From DASYLJ01 sp036009625 (lineage in GTDB: Bacteria > Desulfobacterota > Binatia > DP-6): 64,000 nucleotides of DNA. The notes under the pieces were generated by a model. It was not told where the DNA came from. It did not search any database and worked only from the letters and a program-made list of their open reading frames with translations. The stretch spans positions 1 through 64,000 of the forward strand of contig DASYLJ010000101.1 of assembly GCA_036009625.1 (NCBI GenBank), written 5' to 3'. A program made the translations under genes and the position numbers. Below, in pieces: positions 16,909 through 26,173 of this stretch; within the stretch, counting starts at the first letter, position 1; each line of letters starts with the position of its first letter.

Positions 16909-17169
16909 ATGGTCAAGATTCGCCTCGCCCGCCACGGCAGCAAGAAGCACCCGGTGTACCGCATCGTCGTCGCCAGCTCGGCATCGCCGCGCGACGGTCG
17001 GTTCATCGAGCAGGTGGGCCTCTACGATCCGACGCGCAATCCCGCCCTCGTCAAACTCGACACGGCGAAGATCAACGCCTGGCGCGCCAAGGGCGCGCAG
17101 CCTACCCAGACCGTGCAGGAGCTGATCGAGAAGCAGGCCGGCGTGACGCCCGCGGCGCCTCCCGCATAG
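16909..17169 (+). CDS. rpsP: 30S ribosomal protein S16
   Basis: 86 residues beginning MVKIRLARHGSKKHPVYRIV, the S16 signature, with DGRFIEQVGLYDP following. It is an assembly protein of the small subunit. A GAGGA ribosome site precedes it. It stands in the classic ffh-rpsP-KH-rimM-trmD-rplS order. Confidence 0.98.
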   Translation: MVKIRLARHGSKKHPVYRIVVASSASPRDGRFIEQVGLYDPTRNPALVKLDTAKINAWRAKGAQPTQTVQELIEKQAGVTPAAPPA

Positions 17170-17212
17170 CCGCACCGGCCCTTCTGGAAGCTCCGGAGGA
17201 GCTGCGACTCCA

Positions 17213-17449
17213 ATGAAGGAACTCGTTCTGTTTCTGGCGAAGCACTTGGTGAACCACCCAGACGCCGTCGAGGTGAAGGAGACGCAGGGGGATGCGACCT
17301 CGATCCTCGAGCTTCGGGTCGCCAAGGAAGACATCGGACGGGTCATCGGCAAGCAGGGCCGTACCGCCAAATCGATCCGGACCATTCTCAATGCCGCCGC
17401 GTCCCGTACCAACCGCAAAGTCGTCCTCGAGATCATCGAAGAGCCCTGA
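17213..17449 (+). CDS. khpA: KH-domain RNA-binding protein (KhpA/YlqC)
   Basis: 78 residues, one KH domain: LRVAKEDIGRVIGKQGRTAKSIRTIL with the GxxG loop as GKQG. Members are small RNA-binding proteins encoded next to rpsP; in Gram-positives KhpA pairs with KhpB. Its RNA targets here are unknown. It is followed by rimM 4 bases after its stop. Confidence 0.94.
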   Translation: MKELVLFLAKHLVNHPDAVEVKETQGDATSILELRVAKEDIGRVIGKQGRTAKSIRTILNAAASRTNRKVVLEIIEEP

Positions 17450-17453
17450 CGTC

Positions 17454-18008
17454 ATGGCGCCGGACCGCCGGCTCCCGGGCACCACGGTCGACGCGGATCC
17501 CACTGCCGTCGCCGTCGCCGAGATCACGGGGGCCCACGCATTGCGTGGCATGCTCCGCGTTCACCCCTATCAGCCGCCGGCGCCGAGCCTGATCGACGAG
17601 CGCGCCGTCCTGCTCGAGCGCGACGGCCAATGGCGCGAGGTCCGCATCGCCCACATTGCGCCTCACGGCGGCGGCAGCGTGCTGCTCCTGACGCTCGACG
17701 AGGTCACCGACCGCACCGCCGCCGAGAACCTGCGTGGCACGCGCATCCTGGTGCGCGAGGCCGACCTGCCGCCCGTCGATCCCGACGAGTTCTACGTCTA
17801 CGAAATGCTCGGCTTCGCGGTCGACACCGTCGACGGGCGCCACCTCGGCACCATCGCCGATACCATGGCGACCGGCCTGAACGACGTCTGGATCGTGCGC
17901 GACGGCACGCACGAGCATCTGATCCCCGTCATCGCCGACGTGGTGCGGACCATCGATCGTGACGCGCGCCGCGTCCTCATCGACCCGATGCCGGGTCTGC
18001 TGGACTGA
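17454..18008 (+). CDS. rimM: Ribosome maturation factor RimM
   Basis: 184 residues. The N-terminal barrel starts VAVAEITGAHALRGMLRVHP, and the C-terminal PRC-barrel contains DEFYVYEMLGFAVDTVDGRH and IPVIADVVRTIDRDARRVLI, ending MPGLLD. It assists maturation of the 30S head with S19. The ATG at 17454 is the only sensible start after the khpA stop. Its stop forms CTGA with the proposed trmD start. Confidence 0.95.
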   Translation: MAPDRRLPGTTVDADPTAVAVAEITGAHALRGMLRVHPYQPPAPSLIDERAVLLERDGQWREVRIAHIAPHGGGSVLLLTLDEVTDRTAAENLRGTRILVREADLPPVDPDEFYVYEMLGFAVDTVDGRHLGTIADTMATGLNDVWIVRDGTHEHLIPVIADVVRTIDRDARRVLIDPMPGLLD

Positions 18009-18742
18009 CGCTGCGCGCGCACGTCCTCACGCTCTTCCCGGAGATGTTCGGCTCGCCGCTCGCGGCTGGACCGCTGCGGCGCGCGCGGGAGATCGGCGCG
18101 CTCGAGGTCTCGCTGCACCAGCTGCGCGACTACGCGGCCGGTCGTCATCTGCAGGTCGACGACGTCCCCTACGGCGGCGGCCAAGGCATGGTGATGAAGC
18201 CCGACCCGCTGCTCGCCGCGATCACGCACGTGAGCGCCGCCGAATCGCCCCGCCGCATCCTGCTGTCGCCGCGCGGGCCGCGCCTCACGCAGCGTCGTCT
18301 CGCGGCGCTCGCGAACGAGCCGAGCCTGCTCCTCGTCTGCGGCCGCTACGAGGGCGTCGACGAGCGAGTTCTGTCCGCCATCGACGAGGAGCTGTCGATC
18401 GGCGACTACGTCCTGAGCGGCGGCGAGTTGGCGGCACTGGTCGTGCTCGACGGCATCGCGCGCCTGCTGCCCGGCGTCCTCGGCAACGACGCGTCCGCGC
18501 CCGACGACTCGTTCGCAACCGGCCTGCTCGAGTATCCACAGTACACGCGGCCGTGGGCGCACGACGGCGCCGAGGTTCCCACCGTCCTCGGGTCGGGCGA
18601 CCACGCCGCCATCCGTCGCTGGCGACGGCAGGAGGCGCTCCGTCTCACGCTCGAGCGCCGTCCCGATCTTCTCGCCACCGCCCCGCTCGACGCGGCCGAC
18701 CGGACCTGGCTGCGCAGCCTCGGATGGTGCGACCATGGCTGA
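18005..18742 (+). CDS. trmD: tRNA (guanine-N1)-methyltransferase TrmD (CTG start proposed)
   Basis: About 245 residues. SPOUT methyltransferase making m1G37. Conserved VLTLFPEMF opens the protein, then DDVPYGGGQGMVMKPDPL, CGRYEGVDERV and IGDYVLSGGELAAL form the trefoil-knot SAM site. The essential VLTLFPEMF lies upstream of the first ATG (18044), and no ATG, GTG or TTG exists between the rimM stop and it. CTG 18005, overlapping the rimM stop as CTGA, or CTG 18011 must be used unless the sequence has an error. An ATG 18044 start would delete the first strand of the knot domain. Confidence 0.95.
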   Translation: MTLRAHVLTLFPEMFGSPLAAGPLRRAREIGALEVSLHQLRDYAAGRHLQVDDVPYGGGQGMVMKPDPLLAAITHVSAAESPRRILLSPRGPRLTQRRLAALANEPSLLLVCGRYEGVDERVLSAIDEELSIGDYVLSGGELAALVVLDGIARLLPGVLGNDASAPDDSFATGLLEYPQYTRPWAHDGAEVPTVLGSGDHAAIRRWRRQEALRLTLERRPDLLATAPLDAADRTWLRSLGWCDHG

Positions 18743-19295
18743 CCTCTACCTGGTGCTCCTCCACCACCCCGTCTACGACAAGACCGGGGCGGTTGTGACC
18801 ACGGCCGTCACCAACCTCGACGTCCACGACATCGGGCGTGCCAGCAAGACGTTCGGGGTCCGTGCCTTCTACGTGTGCACCCCCGTGGTGACGCTGCGAC
18901 GGCTGGTCGACCGCATCATCCGTCACTGGGAGAGCGGGCCCGGGGCCACCTACAACGCCAATCGCGGCGAGGCCCTGGCGACGGTACGTCAGGCCCCCGA
19001 GCTGGATGCCGTGATCGCAGAAATCGAACGGGAAACCGGCACCATGCCCCGTCTGGTGGGGACCAGCGCCAGGTCCGGGCCTGGCCGGGTGCCGTACGCG
19101 GCCATGCGAGAGCGTCTGGACCGCCCGGGGCCGCCCGAGCTCCTCGTCTTCGGGACGGGTTGGGGCTTGGCGGACGAGGTGGTCGAGCGACTCGACGACC
19201 TCCTCGAGCCCATCGAGGGCACCGACGGCTGGAACCACCTGTCGGTCCGCAGCGCGGCCTCCATCATCCTTGACCGCCTCCGGCACGGACGCTAG
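18735..19295 (+). CDS. SPOUT-type RNA methyltransferase (PF09936-like)
   Basis: 186 residues beginning LYLVLLHHPVYDKTGAVVTT. DIGRASKTFGVRAFYVCTPV and LVFGTGWGLADEV are the features of a SAM-dependent RNA methyltransferase family usually found between trmD and rplS and sometimes fused to TrmD. It probably modifies rRNA or tRNA; the site is not known to me. It overlaps the trmD end by 8 bases. Confidence 0.87.
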   Translation: MADLYLVLLHHPVYDKTGAVVTTAVTNLDVHDIGRASKTFGVRAFYVCTPVVTLRRLVDRIIRHWESGPGATYNANRGEALATVRQAPELDAVIAEIERETGTMPRLVGTSARSGPGRVPYAAMRERLDRPGPPELLVFGTGWGLADEVVERLDDLLEPIEGTDGWNHLSVRSAASIILDRLRHGR

Positions 19296-19297
19296 TA

Positions 19298-19687
19298 ATG
19301 CGAATTCCCATGAACACCATCGACCGGATCGAGTCGGAACAGCTGCGCAGCGACATCCCTGCCTTCAAGCCTGGTGACACCGTCAAGGTGCACGTGCGCG
19401 TCGTCGAAGGCGACAAGGAGCGCATCCAGGTTTTCGAGGGCACCGTGCTGGCCCGCAGCGGCGGCGCGAACCGCGAGACGTTCACGGTCCGCAAGACGTC
19501 CTACGGCGTCGGCGTGGAGCGCATCTTCCCGGTGCACTCGCCGCGCATCGAGCGCATCGACGTCGTCATGCGTGGCGCCGTTCGTCGCGCCAAGCTGTAC
19601 TACCTGCGCGAGCTGTCCGGTCGCGCCGCCCGCGTGCAGGAAGACAAGCGCGCGAAGGTCGGCGCCACCACCAAAGCCAAGGCCTGA
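19298..19687 (+). CDS. rplS: 50S ribosomal protein L19
   Basis: 129 residues. DIPAFKPGDTVKVHVRVVEG and ERIQVFEGTVLARSGG are the L19 signature, then SYGVGVERIFPVHSPRIERI. It sits at the subunit interface. A second ATG four codons later is an alternative start. It ends this translation operon, 7 bases from the convergent bactofilin gene with no visible terminator between them. Confidence 0.98.
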   Translation: MRIPMNTIDRIESEQLRSDIPAFKPGDTVKVHVRVVEGDKERIQVFEGTVLARSGGANRETFTVRKTSYGVGVERIFPVHSPRIERIDVVMRGAVRRAKLYYLRELSGRAARVQEDKRAKVGATTKAKA

Positions 19688-19694
19688 CGGCCGG

Positions 19695-20063
19695 CTACTT
19701 GCTCAGGCCCGCCGCCACGCCGGCGCCCTGAGCCATGCGCGACTGGCCCTCGAAGACCGCGCCTTCCTGAATCACGAGGCTGCGCGTCTCGACGTCGCCG
19801 AACAGGCGACCACCGGAGCAGATCTCGATGCGTGCGGCGCCGATCACCTCGCCCCGCACCTCACCGAGCACGACGAGCTTGTCGGCGTGCACCGTGGCCT
19901 GCACCACCGCTTCCGGACCGATGATGAGCAGGTCGGACGAGCGCACCTCGCCCTTCAGCTTGCCCTCGATCCGGGTCGGGCTGACGAACGACAACTTGCC
20001 CGTGACCTCGGCGTCGGGTCCCAGGGACACGCGCACATCCTGCCACACCTTGGGACCACCCAT
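19695..20063 (-). CDS. Bactofilin
   Basis: 122 residues forming the repetitive right-handed beta-helix of bactofilins: VRVSLGPDAEVTGKLSFVSP, RIEGKLKGEVRSSDLLIIG, then VHADKLVVLGEVRGEVIGA. It self-assembles without nucleotide into filaments used for cell shape or localisation. Flanking N- and C-terminal tails are short. ATG 20063 has AGGAGG at 6 bases; a TTG two codons earlier is less likely. It has its own promoter with a leader. Confidence 0.9.
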   Translation of the reverse strand: MGGPKVWQDVRVSLGPDAEVTGKLSFVSPTRIEGKLKGEVRSSDLLIIGPEAVVQATVHADKLVVLGEVRGEVIGAARIEICSGGRLFGDVETRSLVIQEGAVFEGQSRMAQGAGVAAGLSK

Positions 20064-20114
20064 GAGCAACCTCCTGAGGCGCGACCTGGACGGAGCATCG
20101 CGCGAAGCGGCGGG

Positions 20115-20143
20115 AGTATAGGGGGGCCGCGCGTGGCTGTCTA
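20115..20143 (-). promoter_or_regulatory. Bactofilin promoter TAGACA-17-TATACT
   Basis: Minus-strand TAGACA (20143-20138), 17 bases, TATACT (20120-20115), the best -10 in the window. The leader to the bactofilin ATG is about 45 bases and contains AGGAGG. The -35 overlaps the stop of the ATPase gene upstream. Confidence 0.6.
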
Positions 20144-21132
20144 CGTGTCCGCCGGCAAGTCCGCCGGAAAGACGTGGCAGGCGACGGCGCGCCCGCTGCG
20201 CCCGCGTTCGAGCGGCGGCACCACCTGATGACAGACCTGCATCGCGTGCGGGCAGCGCGGGTGGAAGGCGCAGCCGGTGGGCGGCGCCACCGGGCTTGGT
20301 ATGTCCCCCGTGACGGCGACCCGATCGACCTGCCGTCGCGGATCGGGTACCGGCACCGCCGACAGCAGCGCTCGCGTGTAGGGATGGCGCGGATCGCCGT
20401 ACACCTGCTCGCGCGGTCCGATCTCGACGATGCGACCGAGATACATGATCGCTACCCGGTCGCTCAGATGCTCGACGACGCGCAGGTCGTGCGAGATGAA
20501 CAGCATGGTAAGCCCGAGCCGACGCTTCAGGTCCTGCAGCAGGTTCAGTATCTGCGCCTGGATCGAGACGTCGAGCGCCGACACCGCCTCGTCGGCGACG
20601 ATGAAGCGCGGCTCGACCGCGAGTGCGCGCGCAATGCCGATGCGTTGCCGCTGCCCGCCGCTGAACTCGTGCGGATAGCGATCACCGGCGTCGGCCGGGA
20701 GCCCCACCAGCGTGAGCAGCTCGCGCACGCGCTGCTCGCGCTCGGCGCGCGTCCCCATGCCGTGGATGACGAGCCCCTCGCCGACGATCTGCGCGACCCG
20801 CATACGCGGGTTCAGCGATCCGTACGGATCCTGGAACACGATCTGCATCGCGCGACGCATCGCGCGCAGCTCGCGGGCGCCCAGCTCGTAGAGTGAGCGG
20901 CCTTCGAAGCGCACGTCACCGGACGTGGGCTCGATCAGACGGAGGATCAGGCGGCCGAGCGTCGACTTGCCGCAGCCGGACTCGCCGACGAGACCGAGCG
21001 TCTCGCCCGGGCGGATGTTGAACGTCACGCCCTCGACGGCCCGCACGACGCCGCTGCCGCGACGGAACAGGCCGCCGCCGAGCGGGAAGTGCTTGCGCAG
21101 ATCGCGCACCTCGACGAGTGGTGCCGGAGTCG

Positions 21133-21136
<4 letters not shown>
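20141..21136 (-). CDS. Peptide-type ABC transporter ATPase (OppF/DppF-like)
   Basis: 331 residues. Walker A GLVGESGCGKSTLGRLI, signature FSGGQRQRIGIARAL, Walker B FIVADEAVSALDVSIQAQ, and the C-terminal oligopeptide cap with GCAFHPRCPHAMQVC, which holds the Cys cluster of OppD/F proteins. The substrate is probably a peptide or similar solute. It follows a second ATPase with ATGA overlap, but no permease or binding-protein gene is adjacent. Confidence 0.93.
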
Positions 21137-22091
<955 letters not shown>

Positions 22092-22092
<1 letters not shown>

Positions 22093-22868
22093 CAGCTCGA
22101 CGTGGCCGCGGACTCGAGGGGCAACGTGCGCGGCGCCGGCGGCGGCAAGAACAGCGCCGCGTCGATCGACGCGTTGGTCTCGACGTCGTCGTAGGCGAGC
22201 TGGACGCTCGAGCCGACGACCGGCGCCGTCACCGCGAGCGCGTGCGGGAAGCCGTCGCGATAGTCGTCGAAGGCGACGGTGAGCACCGTCGATTCGCCCC
22301 GATGCTCTTCTGCGCGACGCAGGTCGAGCGTGTCGCCGGCGAACCACAGGGTCTGCACGCCACCGTCGAACGTGATCGTCAGGCGATACTCGTCGTTGGC
22401 GACGACCGCGATCTCCGGATCACCGGATGGCACGCGCGCCGGCGCCATGCCGAGGAGGATGTCGACGAGGTCGGTGACCTCGACCGGTGCGCCGAGAAAG
22501 CGCGACAGGTTCTCGGGGCTCGATGCGCCCTCGAACCGCACGCCCTGCGCCGGCGGATACACCCACAGCCGGTCCGCGCTGGCGCCGAGCGCGAGCGCGA
22601 GCCCGAACGGCGACAGCACATCGACGCGGACGTCACTCGGACGGCGCACCAGCACCGCCTCGCGCGTCCACATGCCCGCGAGCCCGGCCTTCAGACGCGC
22701 GCGCGCGCGAAGCGACGTCACCGCCGCGCGACGCTCGGTCATGCGGGTGACGAGCTCCTCCGCCGTGACACCGGTGCGGAACGCTCCCGGCCCGCCGCGG
22801 AAGAGCGAGCACCCCGCGACCAGGACCAATGCGACGAGCCAGCCGTGCCGGCGCGGGCGGCCCACCAT
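22092..22868 (-). CDS. Putative outer-membrane lipoprotein (LolB/DUF4292-like)
   Basis: 258 residues with lipobox LVAGC (Cys at ~20). The mature part has the look of a LolA/LolB-type half-barrel: RAAVTSLRARARLKAGLAG, then VRVDVLSPFGLALALGASA, and RLTITFDGG. This fold carries lipids or lipoproteins in the periplasm. Family assignment is tentative. It lies 3 bases after the TPR lipoprotein, the common order TPR protein then DUF4292-type protein in deltaproteobacterial envelopes. Confidence 0.65.
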
Positions 22869-22871
22869 GCC

Positions 22872-24620
22872 TCAGAGCCGGGAGCCGCCCGCTTGCACGG
22901 CTCCGCCAAGCGTCTGGATCTTCCCCTTGAGGCGCTCGATCTGCTCGGTCTCCTTGGCGCGACCGAGCGCATCGCGGTAGACGCGCAGCGCTGCTTCCGT
23001 CTGACCGGAGCGCTGGTAGGCGTCGCCCAGATGCTCGACGATCGTCGGATCCTCGCCGGCGAGCTCGACGGCGCGCTCGAGGTGCTCCACCGCCTTCGGG
23101 TAGTCACCGCGCTGGTAGTACACCCAGCCGAGGCTGTCGATGTAAATGCCGTCCTCGGGCTCGAGCTCGAGGGCACGACGGATGAGCTTCTCCGCCTCGT
23201 CGAGATTGATGCCGAGATCGGCGTAGGTGTAGCCGAGGTAGTTGAGCGCGGCGGCGTTGCGCGGGTTGATCGCGATCGCGCGCTGCATCTCCTCGATCGC
23301 CTTGTCCTTGTTCTTGACCTCGTCGTAGGCGGCACCGAGCGTGAAGCGGTAGCGGTCGTTGTCGGGCGCCGTCGCGACCATCTGCTCCAGCACGACGACC
23401 GCGCCCTCGTAGTTCTTCTGCTCACGGTAGAGCGACGCCAGGTAGCTCATCAGCTCGGGATTGCCCGGCTTCACCTCGAGCGCGGTCTCGACTTCCTTCA
23501 CGGCGCCGGGAAGGTTGTCCTTCTGCATGAGGTACGCCCGACGCAGACGCGCGTCGACGTAGTACTCCGACTCGGGCGGAATCTCGCCGAAGCCCTCGAT
23601 GGCACGATCGTCCTCGCCGAGCTCGGCGTACACGGCGGCGAGGTAGTAGCGCACGCGCGTGTTCTCGGGCTCGGACGCCAGCACCAGGTTGAACTCGGTG
23701 GCGGCGCGATCGAGCTCGCCCTTCTCGAAGTAGATGAGACCGATCTTGGTGCGCGCCTCGCGCGGGTCGGCGTCGACCTTCTCGAGCTCGCGGAACTGCG
23801 CCAGCGCCTCGTCGAGCTTCTTCTGCCCGACGTAGATGCCACCGAGGCGCCGTCGCACCATGATGCTCTGCGGGTTGAGCGCCAGGATGCGCTCGTAGAG
23901 CTCGACGGCCTTCGGCGTACGCCCCTGCAGCTCGTAGGCGACGGCGAGGTCGGTGAGGATGAGCTCGGACTGAGGGCTCAGCTTGAGCGCCTCGAGGTAG
24001 TACTTCTCGGCCTGGTCGAGCTGACCCGCCGCCGCATGGACCCGACCGAGATAGTAGTAGCCGAGGATCGAGCCCGGGTTCTTGAAGATCAGGCGGCGCA
24101 GCGTCGCGACGGCGCGGTCGGTGTCGCCGCGCTTGCCATAGAGCGCACCCAGATAGAGGTATGCCTCCTGCCCGTCGGGGTCGGCGTTGAGCATGCGCTC
24201 GTACGCCGCCACCGCCTCGTCGTCGCGCCCCATCGACGACAGGACGCCGGCATAGAGCGCGAGCGCCTCCATGTTGTCCGGCTCGGCAGTGACGACGACC
24301 TGGCACTGCTCGAGCGCAAGCTGCAGCTGGCCGGTGCGGACGTAGAGGTTCGCGAGACGCAGCCGCAGGATGGACGCACCCGGATCGGCGGCGACGGCGC
24401 GCTGGAACGCCGCAATGGCCGTCGGCACGTCGTTGCGCTGCAACGCCACCTGCCCGACCAGGAAGTCGCCCATGGCGCTGGCTTCCGTCGGAAGGTCGTT
24501 CGCGCCCTTGGCAGGCGCGCGTCCATCGAGGACGTCGCCTTTCCACCCCTTCCGCATCCCTGCGCACCCGCTCGCCGCCACGAGGGCGAGCACACATACG
24601 GCAGCCGTGCGGGTACTCAT
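22872..24620 (-). CDS. TPR-repeat lipoprotein
   Basis: 582 residues. Signal peptide with lipobox VAASGC, then about fifteen 34-residue TPR units covering nearly all the rest (for example AVELYERILALNPQSIMVRR and AIEEMQRAIAINPRNAAALN). It should be a periplasmic scaffold for protein-protein contacts, anchored by lipid. ATG 24620 is set by the signal peptide. Its partners are unknown; the downstream lipoprotein and ABC ATPases are co-transcribed candidates. Confidence 0.88.
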   Translation of the reverse strand: MSTRTAAVCVLALVAASGCAGMRKGWKGDVLDGRAPAKGANDLPTEASAMGDFLVGQVALQRNDVPTAIAAFQRAVAADPGASILRLRLANLYVRTGQLQLALEQCQVVVTAEPDNMEALALYAGVLSSMGRDDEAVAAYERMLNADPDGQEAYLYLGALYGKRGDTDRAVATLRRLIFKNPGSILGYYYLGRVHAAAGQLDQAEKYYLEALKLSPQSELILTDLAVAYELQGRTPKAVELYERILALNPQSIMVRRRLGGIYVGQKKLDEALAQFRELEKVDADPREARTKIGLIYFEKGELDRAATEFNLVLASEPENTRVRYYLAAVYAELGEDDRAIEGFGEIPPESEYYVDARLRRAYLMQKDNLPGAVKEVETALEVKPGNPELMSYLASLYREQKNYEGAVVVLEQMVATAPDNDRYRFTLGAAYDEVKNKDKAIEEMQRAIAINPRNAAALNYLGYTYADLGINLDEAEKLIRRALELEPEDGIYIDSLGWVYYQRGDYPKAVEHLERAVELAGEDPTIVEHLGDAYQRSGQTEAALRVYRDALGRAKETEQIERLKGKIQTLGGAVQAGGSRL

Positions 24621-24630
24621 GAACTTCTCT

Positions 24631-24659
24631 CGTGTACCATGACCAAGGGGTCTCGGAAA
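24631..24659 (-). promoter_or_regulatory. Promoter TTTCCG-17-TACACG for TPR-lipoprotein operon
   Basis: Minus-strand TTTCCG (24659-24654), 17 bases, TACACG (24636-24631), then 10 bases to ATG 24620. The -35 is weak; spacing matches the other leaderless-type promoters. Confidence 0.35.
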
Positions 24660-24676
24660 CGCAAACATCATGCCGC

Positions 24677-25141
24677 TCAACGCACCGCTTTCCGGCGTGT
24701 TTTGCTGCGCGTCGCCGGTACCGGCGGACCACCCTGCTGCTCGCCGATCCAGACCGTGCCGCCGCGGAAGTGCTCCTTCTTCCAGATCGGCACGATCTCC
24801 TTCAGACGATCGATCAGCCAGTGACACGCCTCGAACGCCTCCGTGCGATGACCGGCGCTGACGGCGATGCCGACGCTGCTCTCGCCCACCGGCACGACGC
24901 CGATCCGGTGCACCATCGCCACGCGCGTGAGCGGCCATCGACGGCGCGCCTGCGTCGCGAGCTTCCGCATCTCCTTCGTCGCCATGCCGGCGAATGCCTC
25001 GTACTCGAGACGGACGACCCGTCGACCGACGTTCTCGTTGCGGGTCGTGCCGAGGAACAGCACTGATGCACCGGCCGACGGATCGCCGACGGCGGCGAGA
25101 AGGCGCATCGGGTCGATCGCGTCGTCGATGATCTCGAACAC
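24677..25141 (-). CDS. moaE: Molybdopterin synthase catalytic subunit MoaE
   Basis: 154 residues from GTG 25141. GASVLFLGTTRNENVGRRV and YEAFAGMATKEM are MoaE signatures; VAMVHRIGVVPVGESSVGIA and IPIWKKEHFRGG-like IVPIWKKEHFRGGTVWIGE carry the catalytic Lys residues. It transfers sulfur from MoaD to precursor Z. The GTG lies directly after the moaD stop. It ends in a short basic tail. Confidence 0.95.
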   Translation of the reverse strand: MFEIIDDAIDPMRLLAAVGDPSAGASVLFLGTTRNENVGRRVVRLEYEAFAGMATKEMRKLATQARRRWPLTRVAMVHRIGVVPVGESSVGIAVSAGHRTEAFEACHWLIDRLKEIVPIWKKEHFRGGTVWIGEQQGGPPVPATRSKTRRKAVR

Positions 25142-25142
25142 G

Positions 25143-25382
25143 TCAGCATCCCCCGCTGACGGGTGGAAAGACGGCCAGCTCGTCGCCGTCGGCGAGGACG
25201 TGGTCGGCGTCGACGTAGCGTTCGTCGACGGCGAAGCGCACGCGCACACGGGCGACGGCGGGATGCTCGCGCACCAGCGTGCTCCACAACGCGCCGGCCG
25301 TCGTGCCATCGCGCACGGCGCGTTCGTCCGCCGTGCCGAGGGCCTCGCGCAGCGACGCGAAGTAGCGCAGGCGCACGCGCAC
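25143..25382 (-). CDS. moaD: Molybdopterin synthase sulfur carrier MoaD
   Basis: 79 residues from GTG 25382. A ubiquitin-like fold with VRVRLRYFASLREALG at the N-terminus and LADGDELAVFPPVSGGC at the end. The usual Gly-Gly terminus is followed by one extra Cys, so it ends GGC; whether the Cys is removed before activation is not visible. It is placed between moaB and moaE. Confidence 0.9.
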   Translation of the reverse strand: MRVRLRYFASLREALGTADERAVRDGTTAGALWSTLVREHPAVARVRVRFAVDERYVDADHVLADGDELAVFPPVSGGC

Positions 25383-25383
25383 G

Positions 25384-25884
25384 TCAGCCTCGGACGAGCC
25401 GCACCATGTGACCGAGCTCGGGCACCAGGAGCCGGCTGAGCGCCAGCTCGACGGCACCCGTCGAGCCGGGCAGCGACGCCACGATGGTACGGCCGGCGAC
25501 GCCGGCCACCGCGCGCGAAAGCATGGCGGCGGGACCGATCTCGGCGAACGAGAGCGATCGGAACAGCTCGCCGAAGCCGTCGATGCGCTTGTCGAGCAGC
25601 GCCGCCACGGCCTCGTACGTCGTGTCGCGCGGCGCCAGACCGGTGCCGCCATTGACGACGATCACCTCGACGTCGGCGTCGGCCAGCAGCTCGGTGACAC
25701 GGTCGCGCACCAGCGTGGGCTCGTCGGGCAGGATCGAGTACGCGACGACACGGTGCCCCGCGGCTTCGAGCAGCTCGCGGCTCCGTCGCCCGCTACCGTC
25801 CGTCTCCGGCGTGCGCGTGTCGCTCACCGTCAGGATGGCACAGCCCACCGTGCGTTGGCCGGCGTGATGTCCGTGCGCGCTCAT
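25384..25884 (-). CDS. moaB: Molybdenum cofactor biosynthesis protein MoaB/Mog family
   Basis: 166 residues. CAILTVSDTRTPETDGSGR at the N-terminus and the hallmark VNGGTGLAPRDTTYEAV, then LFRSLSFAEIGPAAMLSRA. It adenylylates molybdopterin, or acts in a related step. ATG 25884 overlaps the zinc-ribbon stop as ATGA. With moaD and moaE it makes a compact molybdopterin module; moaA and moaC are not in the window. Confidence 0.93.
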   Translation of the reverse strand: MSAHGHHAGQRTVGCAILTVSDTRTPETDGSGRRSRELLEAAGHRVVAYSILPDEPTLVRDRVTELLADADVEVIVVNGGTGLAPRDTTYEAVAALLDKRIDGFGELFRSLSFAEIGPAAMLSRAVAGVAGRTIVASLPGSTGAVELALSRLLVPELGHMVRLVRG

Positions 25885-26093
25885 CGCGGCGCCAGCGGCT
25901 CCATCTTCGTGGCGCAGGAGCTGCCGCACACCTGGCAGACGTACTCGTGCTTCTCACCATCGAGCAGGACGAGCAGCAGGCGCTTGCGTACGGGCTTCGC
26001 CTCCCGACACCGGGGACAGAACAACAGGCTCGCCTCGAGGGAGCCATATGCGTCGGGCTGCTGCCGACGGCGCGGGGGACCGCCACCCAGCAT
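25881..26093 (-). CDS. Small zinc-ribbon protein
   Basis: 70 residues. Two CxxC knuckles (CPRC at ~25 and CQVC at ~52) joined by a basic beta hairpin (KRLLLVLLDGEKHEYVCQVC). It resembles small cytoplasmic zinc ribbons seen beside molybdenum or nucleic-acid genes, but I do not assign a role. The start is ATG 26093, seven bases after the -10 box. TTG 26129 is the promoter -35, not a start. Confidence 0.65.
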   Translation of the reverse strand: MLGGGPPRRRQQPDAYGSLEASLLFCPRCREAKPVRKRLLLVLLDGEKHEYVCQVCGSSCATKMEPLAPR

Positions 26094-26100
26094 GTCGCGG

Positions 26101-26129
26101 AATCTAGCCGGCCCACACAGGAGCGGCAA
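26101..26129 (-). promoter_or_regulatory. Promoter TTGCCG-17-TAGATT for zinc-ribbon/moa operon, leaderless
   Basis: Minus-strand TTGCCG (26129-26124), 17 bases, TAGATT (26106-26101), then 7 bases to ATG 26093. It is back to back with the miaB promoter. Confidence 0.55.
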
Positions 26130-26134
26130 TCGGG

Positions 26135-26163
26135 TTGCGCGTCCGGAACCCCCCGGTTAAGAC
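26135..26163 (+). promoter_or_regulatory. Promoter TTGCGC-17-TAAGAC for miaB operon, leaderless
   Basis: TTGCGC (26135-26140), 17 bases, TAAGAC (26158-26163), then 10 bases to GTG 26174. The TTG of the -35 could be misread as a start codon for miaB. Confidence 0.5.
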
Positions 26164-26173
26164 TCCGCGCGCG

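Noticed and set aside
22242..24824. An 860-codon open frame on the plus strand
   Set aside because: It lies antisense to the TPR lipoprotein and LolB-like genes. Its composition is the mirror of TPR codons; no motif, ribosome site or homology is visible.
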